The notes under the pieces were generated by a model. The model was not told the origin of the DNA. It did not search any database and saw only the letters and a list, made by a program, of their open reading frames with translations. 64,000 bases of DNA from Citrus sinensis (Eukaryota > Streptophyta > Magnoliopsida > Sapindales > Rutaceae), in the NCBI RefSeq assembly GCF_022201045.2, contig NC_068558.1, forward strand, positions 7,159,501 to 7,223,500. Reading direction: 5' to 3'. Shown one piece after another: positions 63,758 to 64,000 of this stretch (the first letter of the stretch is position 1; the number at the start of each line of letters is the position of its first letter). The position numbers and the translations under genes were made by a program.

Positions 63758-64000
63758 GATAAGTACCTCACACTAAAGTAAAAAAGAACTAAAGAAATTG
63801 TTAATAATACAATAATCCAATGAATTATAACATAATTATTCCATCACTTGGATTCGCCCAGCCAAAGAACTCCCAATTGGCGAAATAATTATATTATTGT
63901 TGAGGTATCAAAGAAAAGAAAGCTGTAGTTTTATAATAAAAGTTGATAGTATGCGATAAACACCTATTATCAAACACTTTAAATTTATAGTTTGAAAGTC

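Overview
The window reads as nuclear DNA of a dicot plant. It is AT-rich, its genes have GT..AG introns, and all recognisable proteins are plant families. A woody eudicot such as Citrus is possible, but that is an impression from protein similarity, not something shown here. All exon boundaries were placed by hand from splice motifs and reading-frame continuity; no search was run.

Layout. 1-32.3 kb is gene-rich: the 3' end of an LRR-like gene (+), an F-box/LRR gene (-), a DEAD-box RNA helicase of the RH48/RH31 group (-, 10 exons), a broken short-chain dehydrogenase gene (+), a tetraspanin-10 gene (-, 11 exons), a plastid S1-domain RNA-binding protein of the PDE338/RLSB type (-, 13 exons), and a plastid alpha/beta-hydrolase-fold protein (+, 4 exons). 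From memory of Arabidopsis, RH48 (At1g63250) and TET10 (At1g63260) are also neighbours there, so the helicase-tetraspanin pair looks like conserved microsynteny with the dehydrogenase lying between. After about 10 kb with no intact gene comes an R2R3-MYB gene of the MYB60 type (+, 3 exons, 43.0-44.4 kb). The last 19.6 kb has no intact gene that I can support.

The gene-poor parts are built from mobile-element debris. There are three Mutator-like elements with long terminal inverted repeats (two with perfect 9-bp target duplications, one with a degenerate one), and a related element with a perfect 9-bp duplication that carries a nested MITE. There is also a hAT-like element with a perfect 8-bp duplication, partly re-duplicated in tandem, a four-copy MITE family with 5-bp duplications, three tRNA-derived SINE-like units, a degenerate RNase H fragment of retroelement type, and a decayed nuclear copy of plastid atpH at the right edge.

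The genes do not form one pathway. Two are predicted to act in plastids (the S1 protein and the hydrolase-fold protein), one at membranes (TET10), and one as a transcription factor of a subgroup known for guard-cell and cuticle roles. I found no clearly new biological system. The best leads are a perfect 61-bp inverted repeat able to form a long hairpin (57,947-58,151), a hydrolase-fold protein lacking the expected nucleophile and catalytic histidine, a dehydrogenase gene that is complete except for two in-frame stops, and the nested transposon history at 59.9-60.8 kb.
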